DNA of 5,292 nt from JBJXGC01 sp046154545 (lineage in GTDB: Bacteria > Chloroflexota > Dehalococcoidia > Tepidiformales > Tepidiformaceae), in contig JBJXGC010000277.1 of assembly GCA_046154545.1 (NCBI GenBank), positions 1 to 5,292 on the forward strand. The letters are read 5' to 3'. Under the pieces are notes generated by a model, which made no database searches, had not been told where the DNA came from, and saw only the letters and a program-made list of their open reading frames with translations. Shown piece by piece: positions 1 through 4,934 of the stretch (positions are counted from its first letter, which is position 1; every line of letters begins with the position of its first letter). Both the position numbers and the translations under genes were made by a program.

Positions 1-971
1 ACGATGAGCTGGACGGCGCGGCCGATGGTGGCGTTGGCGCGGTTGCCCTGGCCGAAGACGTTCATCTTCATGTTCATCCCGATCCGCTCACGGATCGGCC
101 CGTTCACGATGATCACCGGCGTCGGAAAGTGGGTGGTTGCGAGGACGCCGTGGATGTTGAACTGCTCCGTCGTTATCGCCTCGACGGCGGCGATCACCAC
201 GGGGAGGTACTCCGGCTTGCACCCCGCCATGACGGCGTTGATCGCCGCCTTTTCGACCGTCACCGGCGCCATGTTCGGGGCGCAAACACCGATCACGGAC
301 TGGGCGTCGCGCTTCGTCCCGGCGAGCATGCGCATCACCCGCTCGGGGGTCGGCGGGACCACGGGGAGGCCGTCGGTCAGGCCCTGGTCGAACATGAACT
401 CGAAGAGGTCGTCGCCCTCGCCCACGTGGATCCGGCGGGCGCGAAGGGGGCTGCCCTCGGCCTCGGCGGCGAGGCGCTCGGCGATCCCGGGCTCGACCGA
501 CTTCGAACCGCAGCCAGGCCGCATGTCGGGGAAAGCCGCCCAGGCCACGACCGGCGCCGGCTGGAGGGTCACGCCAATCAGGCGCTGGAAGAGGGCCTGC
601 CAGTCGGCTTTGGCGAAACCGGCGAAGCGTTCGAGGACCTCGCCGCGCGGCCCGGCGAGGATGACAGTGGGGACGGTGTCGAGGTCGTAGTCGAACGACA
701 CCTTGAGCTTCGAATCGTCGAGCACGGGCATGCCCGAGGCGAGCCGCTTGCCGAAGAGGCCCGGCCCCTCGCTGTCCTGGGTGATGACCCAGGCGTCCAT
801 CGAGTCGCCGAAGGAGCGTCCGGCCTGGTCAATCAGGGGTGCGGAGAGGACACAGGTCGGGCAGTCCTCTTTGACGAACATCAAGAGGGTGTGGCGGCCG
901 TTGGGAAATGCCCGTTCGGCGCCGTGCTGGTCGGTGAGGGAGAAGGCGCTGGCGAGTTCTTGGGTGGACAT
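1..971 (-). CDS. Thioredoxin-like domain fused to large uncharacterised domain (C-terminus off the edge)
   Basis: Reading the minus strand from ATG 971-969 gives 323 codons open to the window edge, so the C-terminus is missing. Residues 1-135 look like a thioredoxin/peroxiredoxin-like fold: a CPTC redox pair at C37 and C40 after a short beta strand (LLMFVKEDC), and a probable cis-proline at P101 in DTVPTVIL. Residues 140-180 form a linker with PGCGSK (C154). From about 190 a second domain starts with TDGLPVVPPTPERV, continuing through VEKAAINAVMAGCKPEYLPVV and VNGPIRERIG. I recall this domain near or in proteins associated with the UGSC (seleno)protein family, but its function is not known to me. 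A cytoplasmic thiol-disulfide role is inferred from CPTC only. There is no signal peptide. The start is supported by a -10 box 7 nt upstream and by the domain beginning right after it. Confident as a gene and for the thioredoxin part, weak on overall function. Confidence 0.82.
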   Translation of the reverse strand, partial: MSTQELASAFSLTDQHGAERAFPNGRHTLLMFVKEDCPTCVLSAPLIDQAGRSFGDSMDAWVITQDSEGPGLFGKRLASGMPVLDDSKLKVSFDYDLDTVPTVILAGPRGEVLERFAGFAKADWQALFQRLIGVTLQPAPVVAWAAFPDMRPGCGSKSVEPGIAERLAAEAEGSPLRARRIHVGEGDDLFEFMFDQGLTDGLPVVPPTPERVMRMLAGTKRDAQSVIGVCAPNMAPVTVEKAAINAVMAGCKPEYLPVVIAAVEAITTEQFNIHGVLATTHFPTPVIIVNGPIRERIGMNMKMNVFGQGNRANATIGRAVQLI

Positions 972-978
972 GCCCGCG

Positions 979-984
979 AGTATA
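979..984 (-). promoter_or_regulatory. -10 box (TATACT) of the thioredoxin-fusion gene, probably leaderless
   Basis: On the minus strand TATACT (5 of 6 matches to TATAAT) is followed by 7 nt (CGCGGGC) and then the ATG at 971. Transcription normally starts about 7 nt after the -10 box, so it would start at or next to the A of ATG, leaving no 5' UTR. No Shine-Dalgarno sequence is present. No good -35 hexamer is visible at 16-18 nt spacing. This promoter lies in the 62-bp gap after recQ, so the gene need not depend on recQ transcription. Confidence 0.5.
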
Positions 985-1033
985 CGCGGGAACCGGACAC
1001 AATTCGGGGCACCCCGGCCAACATCGCCAGGGC

Positions 1034-3151
1034 TCAGTCCCGTTCCCGCTCGCGATTGATGTAGGCCCGGGCGATATGGAGCTGTTCGTAGGTCACCGCC
1101 TCGCCGAGTTCCTCCTTGATCGGCCCGACAGCGCCGACCGGGCCGTCGCCGGCGAGGCGCCGGATGCGTCCGAGGAGCTGCTCATCGACCCACTGGCTCA
1201 CGTCATCGACCTCGCCGTGCTCGACAAGTTTGGCGATGTGGGTGGCGATCGTACTGGTCGTGAAACCGCGGGTGGCGGCGATCTCGGCGATGGTCTTGCC
1301 CTGGCGGAGGAGGTCCCAGGTGCCGCGGATGGTGTCGCCGATGGCCTTACCGTCCTTCGCGCGGAAGGGGAGCTCGGCGGGGCGCGGCCCCGCAGCACGG
1401 AACGGCTGGGGGCCGGTGCGGGCGGCCGGCGCCGCTGGCCGGGTCACGGCGAGGAAGGCTTCACCGTAGCGCTCGAACTTCACCTGGCCGACGCCGCTGA
1501 CGCCGAGCATCTCGGCCTTCGTGCGGGGCGTCCGGCGGGCCATTTCGTGGAGGGTGGCGTCGCTGAAGATCGTGAAGGGGGGCACATTCGCCTCGTCCGC
1601 GAAGCGCCGTCGCACGGCCCGGAGCGCGTGGAAGAGGCGGTCTTCGCCTTCGTCGCCCACGCTCGCCGCAGAACGCGGCGGGGCCACACAGGGGCCGCAG
1701 TTCCCGCACGATTCCGGGGCGCCCGCCTCGCCGAAGTAGCCGAGGATGCGGCGGCGCAGGCAGGTCATCGATTCGGCGTAATGCTGCATGGCGTCGAGCT
1801 TCTTCAGCGCGTGTTCGCGGTGGGCCTCGATACTGGCGGTGTCGATCTCGCTTTCGCCGTTGGGGCGGGTCGCCCAGGCCTGGTACCCCTGCTTGCCCGC
1901 CAGGCCACAATCGACGAGCACCTGGAGGGCGGCGTTAAAGCCCGGCGTGTCGTCCTGGGCCATGAGTTCCCGGACGTGCGTCCGGTTTCCCTGGAAGTCG
2001 CACAGCTTGCGGTAGATCTCGAGCACCATCTCCGGTTCCGGGTGCGAGAGGTCGATGAAGAACTCGCGTAGCTGGCGGTCGCGGGCCGAGTAGTAGATGA
2101 CGCACTCGGCCGGGCCGCCGTCGCGGCCGGCGCGGCCCGCCTCCTGGTAGTACGACTCCAACGACTCCGGCAGGTCGTGGTGGAGGACGAGGCGCACGTC
2201 CGGCTTGTCGATGCCCATCCCGAAGGCGTTGGTCGCGACGATGATCCGCAGGCTGTCGCGGGCGAACGCCTCCTGGATCCGCTTGCGGTCGGCGTCTTCC
2301 ATGCCAGCGTGGTACCGGGCGCACTTGATCCGCTGGCGCTGGAGGAAGTCGGTCACCTCCTCGACCCGCTTCCGCGTGCCGCAATAAACAATGGCCGACT
2401 CTTCGCCGAGCGTCTTCAGCTTCGCCGCGATCCCCTCAGACTTCTCTTTCAAGTTCTTCACGTGGACGATGTCGAAACGCAAGTTCGGGCGATCGAACCC
2501 GGCGACGTGGACGACCGGGTCGGCGAGGTGGAGGCGCTCGACGATGTCGTCGCGGACGAGGGGGTCCGCGGTGGCCGTCAGGGCGACGATCGGTGGGCTG
2601 CCGAGCTTCGGGCGCACCTCCCCAAGTTCGCGGTAGCTCGGGCGGAAGTCGTGGCCCCACTGGGAGATGCAGTGCGCTTCGTCGATGGCGAGCAGCGCCA
2701 CCCGGCAGCGCCGGAGCCCGGCCATGAAGCCGCCATCGCCGAACCGTTCAGGCGCCACATAGAGCAGCCGCAAGCGCTCCGAGGCAGCCTCGGCGAGGAT
2801 GGCCAGCTGTTCTTCGCGCGAAATCGTCGAATTGATCGCCGCGGCCGCGACGCCGGACTGGCGGAGCGCGTCTACCTGGTCCTTCATGAGGGCGAGAAGG
2901 GGGGAGACGACGATCGTGATGCCGTGGTCGAACAACAGGGCGGGGACCTGGAAACAGACGCTCTTGCCGCCGCCAGTGGGCATCACGGCCAGGGTGTCGC
3001 GCCCGGCCAGGACGGCGGCCATGACCTCCGCCTGTCCCGAGCGGAACTCGCGGTAGCCGAACACCTCGGCGAGCTTCGCCCGGGCCGGCGCGAGCATCCG
3101 TGGGTCAGCGAGAGGGGGCGGGGCAGGCGGCGCGTCGGTGGCGGTGGTCAC
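1034..3151 (-). CDS. recQ: ATP-dependent DNA helicase RecQ
   Basis: A 3'-5' superfamily 2 helicase that unwinds recombination and repair intermediates in the cytoplasm; 705 aa. All RecQ landmarks are present in order: motif 0 FGYREFRSGQ (31-40), Walker A MPTGGGKS (57-64), DEAH (157-160) followed by the aromatic-rich loop HCISQWGHDFRPSY (160-173), TAT (192-194), VYCGTR (255-260), ATNAFGMGIDKPDVR (306-320) and QEAGRAGRDG (336-345). The zinc-binding subdomain has four cysteines (C464, C482, C485, C488). A winged-helix/HRDC region covers about 500-568 (DRLFHALRAVRRRFA...MLGVSGVGQVKFERYG). After a Pro/Ala-rich linker, residues about 600-700 look like the extra C-terminal helix-turn-helix domain seen in some RecQ proteins (GKTIAEIAATRGFTTSTIATHI). 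It is somewhat longer than E. coli RecQ (about 610 aa) because of this extra domain. The GTG start is favoured because a -10 box lies 6 nt upstream; ATG at residue 19 is an alternative. Nothing looks broken. Confidence 0.97.
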   Translation of the reverse strand: MTTATDAPPAPPPLADPRMLAPARAKLAEVFGYREFRSGQAEVMAAVLAGRDTLAVMPTGGGKSVCFQVPALLFDHGITIVVSPLLALMKDQVDALRQSGVAAAAINSTISREEQLAILAEAASERLRLLYVAPERFGDGGFMAGLRRCRVALLAIDEAHCISQWGHDFRPSYRELGEVRPKLGSPPIVALTATADPLVRDDIVERLHLADPVVHVAGFDRPNLRFDIVHVKNLKEKSEGIAAKLKTLGEESAIVYCGTRKRVEEVTDFLQRQRIKCARYHAGMEDADRKRIQEAFARDSLRIIVATNAFGMGIDKPDVRLVLHHDLPESLESYYQEAGRAGRDGGPAECVIYYSARDRQLREFFIDLSHPEPEMVLEIYRKLCDFQGNRTHVRELMAQDDTPGFNAALQVLVDCGLAGKQGYQAWATRPNGESEIDTASIEAHREHALKKLDAMQHYAESMTCLRRRILGYFGEAGAPESCGNCGPCVAPPRSAASVGDEGEDRLFHALRAVRRRFADEANVPPFTIFSDATLHEMARRTPRTKAEMLGVSGVGQVKFERYGEAFLAVTRPAAPAARTGPQPFRAAGPRPAELPFRAKDGKAIGDTIRGTWDLLRQGKTIAEIAATRGFTTSTIATHIAKLVEHGEVDDVSQWVDEQLLGRIRRLAGDGPVGAVGPIKEELGEAVTYEQLHIARAYINRERERD

Positions 3152-3157
3152 GCCCGC

Positions 3158-3163
3158 AGTTTA
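3158..3163 (-). promoter_or_regulatory. -10 box (TAAACT) of recQ, probably leaderless
   Basis: On the minus strand TAAACT is followed by GCGGGC (6 nt) and the GTG start at 3151. The geometry matches the other two conserved-gene promoters in the window (TANACT, 6-7 nt, start codon), and no ribosome binding site precedes the GTG. The -35 region is weak (TTTCCT at 18 nt spacing at best). It lies in a divergent 79-bp gap shared with the RHH gene promoter. Confidence 0.45.
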
Positions 3164-3203
3164 GAACATTTGAGCGCGGCGAGGAAAGCGAATCCCGCTG
3201 TGT

Positions 3204-3228
3204 TATCCTGAGGCCACACTGAGTGGCC
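3204..3228 (+). promoter_or_regulatory. -10 box and palindromic operator of the RHH gene
   Basis: TATCCT (3204-3209) resembles a -10 box. Immediately downstream lies a perfect inverted repeat, GGCCAC (3212-3217) and GTGGCC (3223-3228), with a 5-nt centre (ACTGA), ending 2 nt before the ATG at 3231. The palindrome would cover the transcription start, the position expected for autorepression by a dimeric ribbon-helix-helix protein. The operator role is inferred from position and symmetry; an RNA hairpin near the start codon is the alternative. No clear -35 hexamer was found. Confidence 0.4.
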
Positions 3229-3230
3229 CC

Positions 3231-3587
3231 ATGACTGTCGTGCGCGCGCATATCACCCTTCCGGCCGAGCTCCTGGCCTGCATCGACGCGCTCGTCGGTG
3301 AGCGCGGCCGGAGCAAGTACATCGTTGAAGCGCTGGAAACGCGCGTCCGCCGCGATCGTCAACTGGCGACGCTGAAGGCGCTTGGCACGGCCCCTCCACG
3401 TACAGCCCCGGCAGCCTGGGACGGCCAGGACGCAGCCGAATGGGTGCACAACGAGCGCCGGAAGCTGAGTCAGCGGGAGTTGGACATCGAGGCACGCCAC
3501 CCGACAGGCGGAATGTGTCGCTCCCAAAAACGCCAGATCCCGCGGGACACCAGCCCGGGACTCGCTTACCTATCGACGAGTTCCTGA
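3231..3587 (+). CDS. Ribbon-helix-helix (CopG-type) antitoxin-like protein, orphan, atypical C-terminus
   Basis: 118 aa from ATG. The N-terminus MTVVRAHITLPAELLACIDALVGERGRSKYIVEAL (1-35, beginning quoted in full only to show the fold) is a ribbon-helix-helix DNA-binding module: a short beta strand (VRAHITLP), helix A (AELLACIDALVGER), then helix B after GRSK. Such proteins are usually type II antitoxins, about 85-100 aa, encoded just upstream of a VapC PIN-domain toxin. Residues about 65-90 (DAAEWVHNERRKLSQRELD) resemble the toxin-binding helix of these antitoxins. The last roughly 28 residues (from about HPTGG) are low in recognisable structure, and the final 22 nt overlap the oppositely oriented chaperone gene. 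The tail may therefore be a read-through into foreign DNA after loss of the native end and the toxin gene. No PIN-domain ORF follows in any frame. It probably autoregulates through the palindrome at 3212-3228. Confidence 0.75.
   Translation: MTVVRAHITLPAELLACIDALVGERGRSKYIVEALETRVRRDRQLATLKALGTAPPRTAPAAWDGQDAAEWVHNERRKLSQRELDIEARHPTGGMCRSQKRQIPRDTSPGLAYLSTSS
3526..3561 (-). terminator. Possible intrinsic terminator after the TAC operon
   Basis: On the minus strand, starting about 5 nt after the chaperone stop codon, GTCCC plus GGG (3561-3554) can pair with CCC, then GGGAT (3546-3537, with a 2-nt bulge), around a 7-nt loop. Six nucleotides later comes a run of five T (3530-3526). The stem is G+C-rich as expected, but the gap before the T run and the bulge make it an imperfect terminator. 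It lies inside the 3' tail of the opposing RHH ORF. Confidence 0.3.
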
Positions 3588-4000
3588 ACGTTCACCGCCG
3601 GAAGGTCTATTCGCCCGGAATCGGAGGCTCCCGTAACCGAGACAGTGATACCGCGGAGGAGCCCATAGAGAATTGCCGGCGCGTTGTACTTCATAAGTGC
3701 CGCGCGTACGGCCGGGGCCGACGCTTCAGCGCCCGCCGAGAAAAGTCCGGAGATGGTTGCGTCCACGTGCGCGTCTCCTTGGTCCACCCGGACCCGAATC
3801 CTGACACGATGACGGTCTGAAATCTCTGTGTCCTCGACGACTGGTTTGGAGACCCGCACTAAGAGTCCGCTAGCCGAATTCTCCGCGGCGGACGGTTCCG
3901 GCGCCCCCGAGACGAATCGGAACTCCTCCAGCCAATATCGATGCAGGACAAGAGGCGAGATGGCAACCTGTCGCAGCCTGAGGTGATCAATCGGCCGCAC
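3566..4000 (-). CDS. SecB-like chaperone of a toxin-antitoxin-chaperone (TAC) system
   Basis: 144 aa, GTG start. The C-terminal half matches the SecB fold: a beta-strand segment ending in an ISGLFSAG-type turn (83-90, compare GGIFSIAG in E. coli SecB), then the helix NAPAILYGLLRGITVSV (106-122), which aligns with CPNILFPYARECITSMV, and IDLPAVNVQEL (131-141), which aligns with LNLAPVNFDAL. The N-terminal half has strands compatible with SecB (LHRYWLEEFRF at 19-29; RVRIRVRV at 65-72). It is slightly shorter than E. coli SecB (155 aa) and Rv1957 (about 180 aa). The start overlaps the antitoxin stop by one base (TAGTG), implying translational coupling; no separate ribosome binding site is seen. 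Being third in a higB-higA-secB order, it is inferred to bind and stabilise the antitoxin rather than serve general export. This is a cytoplasmic protein, expected to be a tetramer by family analogy. Confidence 0.85.
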   Translation of the reverse strand: MRPIDHLRLRQVAISPLVLHRYWLEEFRFVSGAPEPSAAENSASGLLVRVSKPVVEDTEISDRHRVRIRVRVDQGDAHVDATISGLFSAGAEASAPAVRAALMKYNAPAILYGLLRGITVSVTGASDSGRIDLPAVNVQELVDR

Positions 4001-4365
4001 TATGCTGCCAGCGCGAGTTGCGCGTCGGGCGGCGCCGACGAGCGGTCTTTGGTTCGTGGGTGAGTGTTCGACTCGGTCGGGCGAGGCATTTGATTCTGCT
4101 GGTCGGGTACCAATTCGACGTACACTTTCGTGTCGAGCGCCATCGCCACGCCGACCAGCGTTTCGATGGTGAGGTTGCTGTAGCCCGCGAGGATTTGGCT
4201 GACGCGGGACGGTGACAGGCCAAGCCGACTAGCGAGTTCCTTCCTCGAAAGGCCCAGCTCAGCGAGCCGGCTGCTCAGCATGTCCGCGATCGTCAGCTTG
4301 ACCAGTTCGGACTGATAGTCGACATCTTGTGCGAAGTGGTACTCAAGGCCGTATTCCTCGGTCAT
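4000..4365 (-). CDS. higA: HigA-like XRE-family antitoxin with chaperone-addiction-like tail
   Basis: 121 aa from ATG 4365-4363. The start is chosen because a GGAGG Shine-Dalgarno lies 8 nt upstream; a start 19 codons earlier is open but lies inside the toxin gene. Residues about 27-80 form an XRE/lambda-Cro helix-turn-helix: ADMLSSRLAELGLSRKELASR, then LGLSPSRVSQILAGY (recognition helix around SPSRVSQIL), then LTIETLVGVAMALD. The N-terminal 25 residues (EEYGLEYHFAQDVDY) probably contact the toxin. After VYVELVP (81-87) comes a 34-residue tail rich in P, T, S, N and Q, without predicted fold, ending DAQLALAA. In M. tuberculosis HigA1 the equivalent C-terminal extension is the chaperone addiction domain (ChAD), which binds the SecB-like protein. 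The gene starts 1 nt after the higB stop and runs into the chaperone start. It is expected to neutralise HigB and repress the operon. Confidence 0.9.
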   Translation of the reverse strand: MTEEYGLEYHFAQDVDYQSELVKLTIADMLSSRLAELGLSRKELASRLGLSPSRVSQILAGYSNLTIETLVGVAMALDTKVYVELVPDQQNQMPRPTESNTHPRTKDRSSAPPDAQLALAA

Positions 4366-4366
4366 G

Positions 4367-4699
4367 TCACTGTCCTCCAAGTTCGGCACGGAGGGCGGCG
4401 AGTGCGTTACGTCCGCGCCCAAGTTCCGCTTCCGTTGTCCTGTCTTGCTTCTTTGAGAACGCCGTCAGGAGCGCGATCCGACCGTCGGCACGGGCCCAGA
4501 AGATGCGATGCCCGTACGTCTTGAACTCATTGAAGTCCTCGCCTTTCAATGGTCGGCAGCGCTCGGGGTTGTTGAAGGGCGGTCCGTTGTCGGCCGCGCG
4601 GTGCAAAAGAGCCACCATCTTCGCGCGCTCGCGCTGTTGCATGCCGTCCAGATACGTCCTGACGTCGTCTCGGCCCTGCGCCGATGCCAACGTTTGCAT
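4367..4699 (-). CDS. higB: HigB/RelE-superfamily (phage Gp49-like) toxin
   Basis: 110 aa from ATG 4699-4697. It matches the Gp49-like HigB fold: GRDDVRTYLDGMQQRERAK (9-27, first helices), RPLKGEDFNEFKTYG (49-63, the L-K-G...E-x-K/R beta hairpin), HRIFWARADGRIALLTAFSKK (64-84, central strands and the conserved F-x-K-K) and the C-terminal helix EAELGRGRNALAALRAE. This family consists of ribosome-dependent mRNA endonucleases that stop translation; basic residues K52, K60, R65, K83 and K84 are candidates for RNA contact. The ATG start is preferred because a GGGAAGAAG stretch lies 6 nt upstream and because the first strand of the family begins here; an in-frame TTG at 4738 would add 13 residues. 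It stops 1 nt before the antitoxin ATG. The toxin-first order is typical of hig loci and of TAC systems. Confidence 0.9.
   Translation of the reverse strand: MQTLASAQGRDDVRTYLDGMQQRERAKMVALLHRAADNGPPFNNPERCRPLKGEDFNEFKTYGHRIFWARADGRIALLTAFSKKQDRTTEAELGRGRNALAALRAELGGQ
4374..4378 (-). promoter_or_regulatory. Shine-Dalgarno GGAGG of higA
   Basis: A perfect GGAGG on the minus strand lies 8 nt before the ATG at 4365 and inside the last codons of higB. It fixes the antitoxin start and allows the antitoxin to be translated strongly from the shared mRNA. It is the only strong Shine-Dalgarno seen in the window. Confidence 0.8.
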
Positions 4700-4705
4700 T
4701 AAATG

Positions 4706-4714
4706 CTTCTTCCC
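4706..4714 (-). promoter_or_regulatory. Weak ribosome binding site of higB (GGGAAGAAG)
   Basis: A purine run on the minus strand sits 6 nt before the ATG at 4699. It matches the anti-Shine-Dalgarno sequence only partly, so the toxin would be translated less efficiently than the antitoxin, a normal arrangement for toxin-first operons. Confidence 0.45.
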
Positions 4715-4743
4715 ATGATAGAAGTCTGTGAGAGGCAACTTAA
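4715..4743 (-). promoter_or_regulatory. Candidate promoter of the higB-higA-secB-like operon
   Basis: On the minus strand TTAAGT (4743-4738) and TATCAT (4720-4715, 5 of 6 matches to TATAAT) are separated by 17 nt, the ideal spacing. The transcript would start about 9 nt before the higB ATG, retaining at least part of its ribosome binding site. Alternative -10 candidates nearby (TATAGC at 4749-4744) cannot be excluded. Confidence 0.4.
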
Positions 4744-4784
4744 GCTATACCTAAACGATCTGCAACACGGCTAAGAAACCTAAG
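4739..4784 (-). promoter_or_regulatory. A+T-rich candidate operator region for HigA
   Basis: This stretch is markedly richer in A+T than its surroundings. It holds the palindrome CTTAAG (4739-4744), overlapping the -35 element, and two copies of TTAGGT on the minus strand (4754-4749 and 4783-4778), 29 bp apart; the upstream copy lies within CTTAGGTTTCTTAG. XRE-type antitoxins bind repeated or palindromic sites over their own promoters, so these are the best operator candidates. Binding itself is inference. Confidence 0.3.
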
Positions 4785-4871
4785 CATATGTTGGGCGCTC
4801 GCTTGCTGCCACGTTATCACAAGGACATGCCATTCAGTCGCCTGCTGGCCGGAGATTGGCCGCTCCAAAGT

Positions 4872-4892
4872 CTTTCCCCGGCCTTTCCCTGG
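4872..4892. repeat. Imperfect tandem repeat, 10 bp copies with 11-bp period
   Basis: CTTTCCCCGG (4872-4881) is followed after one base by CTTTCCCTGG (4883-4892), with 9 of 10 positions identical. It lies about 50-70 bp upstream of the expected start of the DUF2231-like gene transcript, on one helical turn of spacing. A binding site is possible; so is chance. Confidence 0.35.
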
Positions 4893-4928
4893 GCATGACC
4901 GTTCCGGCGCCGTGAGGAGCCGCGCCCG

Positions 4929-4934
4929 TACACT
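4929..4934 (+). promoter_or_regulatory. -10 box (TACACT) of the DUF2231-like gene, probably leaderless
   Basis: TACACT is followed by 6 nt (CCGGCC) and the ATG at 4941, the same TANACT-to-start layout as recQ and the thioredoxin-fusion gene. A GAGGAG run (4914-4919) lies upstream of the box, 21 nt from the ATG, too far to act as its Shine-Dalgarno. No -35 hexamer is recognisable. Confidence 0.45.

Noticed and set aside
81..96. Inverted repeat GATCCG-CTCA-CGGATC
   Set aside because: Inside coding sequence (IRERIG) and explained by codon choice.
776..793. Perfect 7-bp inverted repeat CCTGGGT-GATG-ACCCAGG
   Set aside because: Lies in the middle of the thioredoxin-like coding region and encodes an ordinary strand; no T run or promoter nearby.
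1005..1016. Short hairpin CGGGG-CA-CCCCG between recQ and the next gene, considered as a recQ terminator
   Set aside because: The loop is only 2 nt, no T run follows on the minus strand, and it overlaps the upstream part of the next promoter.
129..1064. Plus-strand 311-aa ORF opposite the thioredoxin-fusion gene
   Set aside because: Low-complexity composition rich in G, R, E, A and H with no domain; it is the antisense shadow of a clear minus-strand protein and runs across its promoter.
1076..2071. Plus-strand 331-aa ORF
   Set aside because: Antisense to recQ, no recognisable domain; an expected artefact of G/C-rich third codon positions.
2177..3211. Plus-strand 344-aa ORF
   Set aside because: Antisense to the helicase core of recQ and extends through the recQ promoter; composition is shadow-like.
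4000..4422. Longer antitoxin start giving 140 aa
   Set aside because: The extra 19 residues overlap the toxin gene, while the internal ATG at 4365 has a perfect GGAGG 8 nt upstream and sits 1 nt after the toxin stop.
3561..4804. 7-bp direct repeat CTCGCTT at 3561-3567 and 4798-4804 flanking the TAC operon, considered as a target-site duplication
   Set aside because: Seven bases found in a search of two roughly 100-bp flanks is readily explained by chance, the left copy overlaps the chaperone stop, and no transposase or integrase is present.
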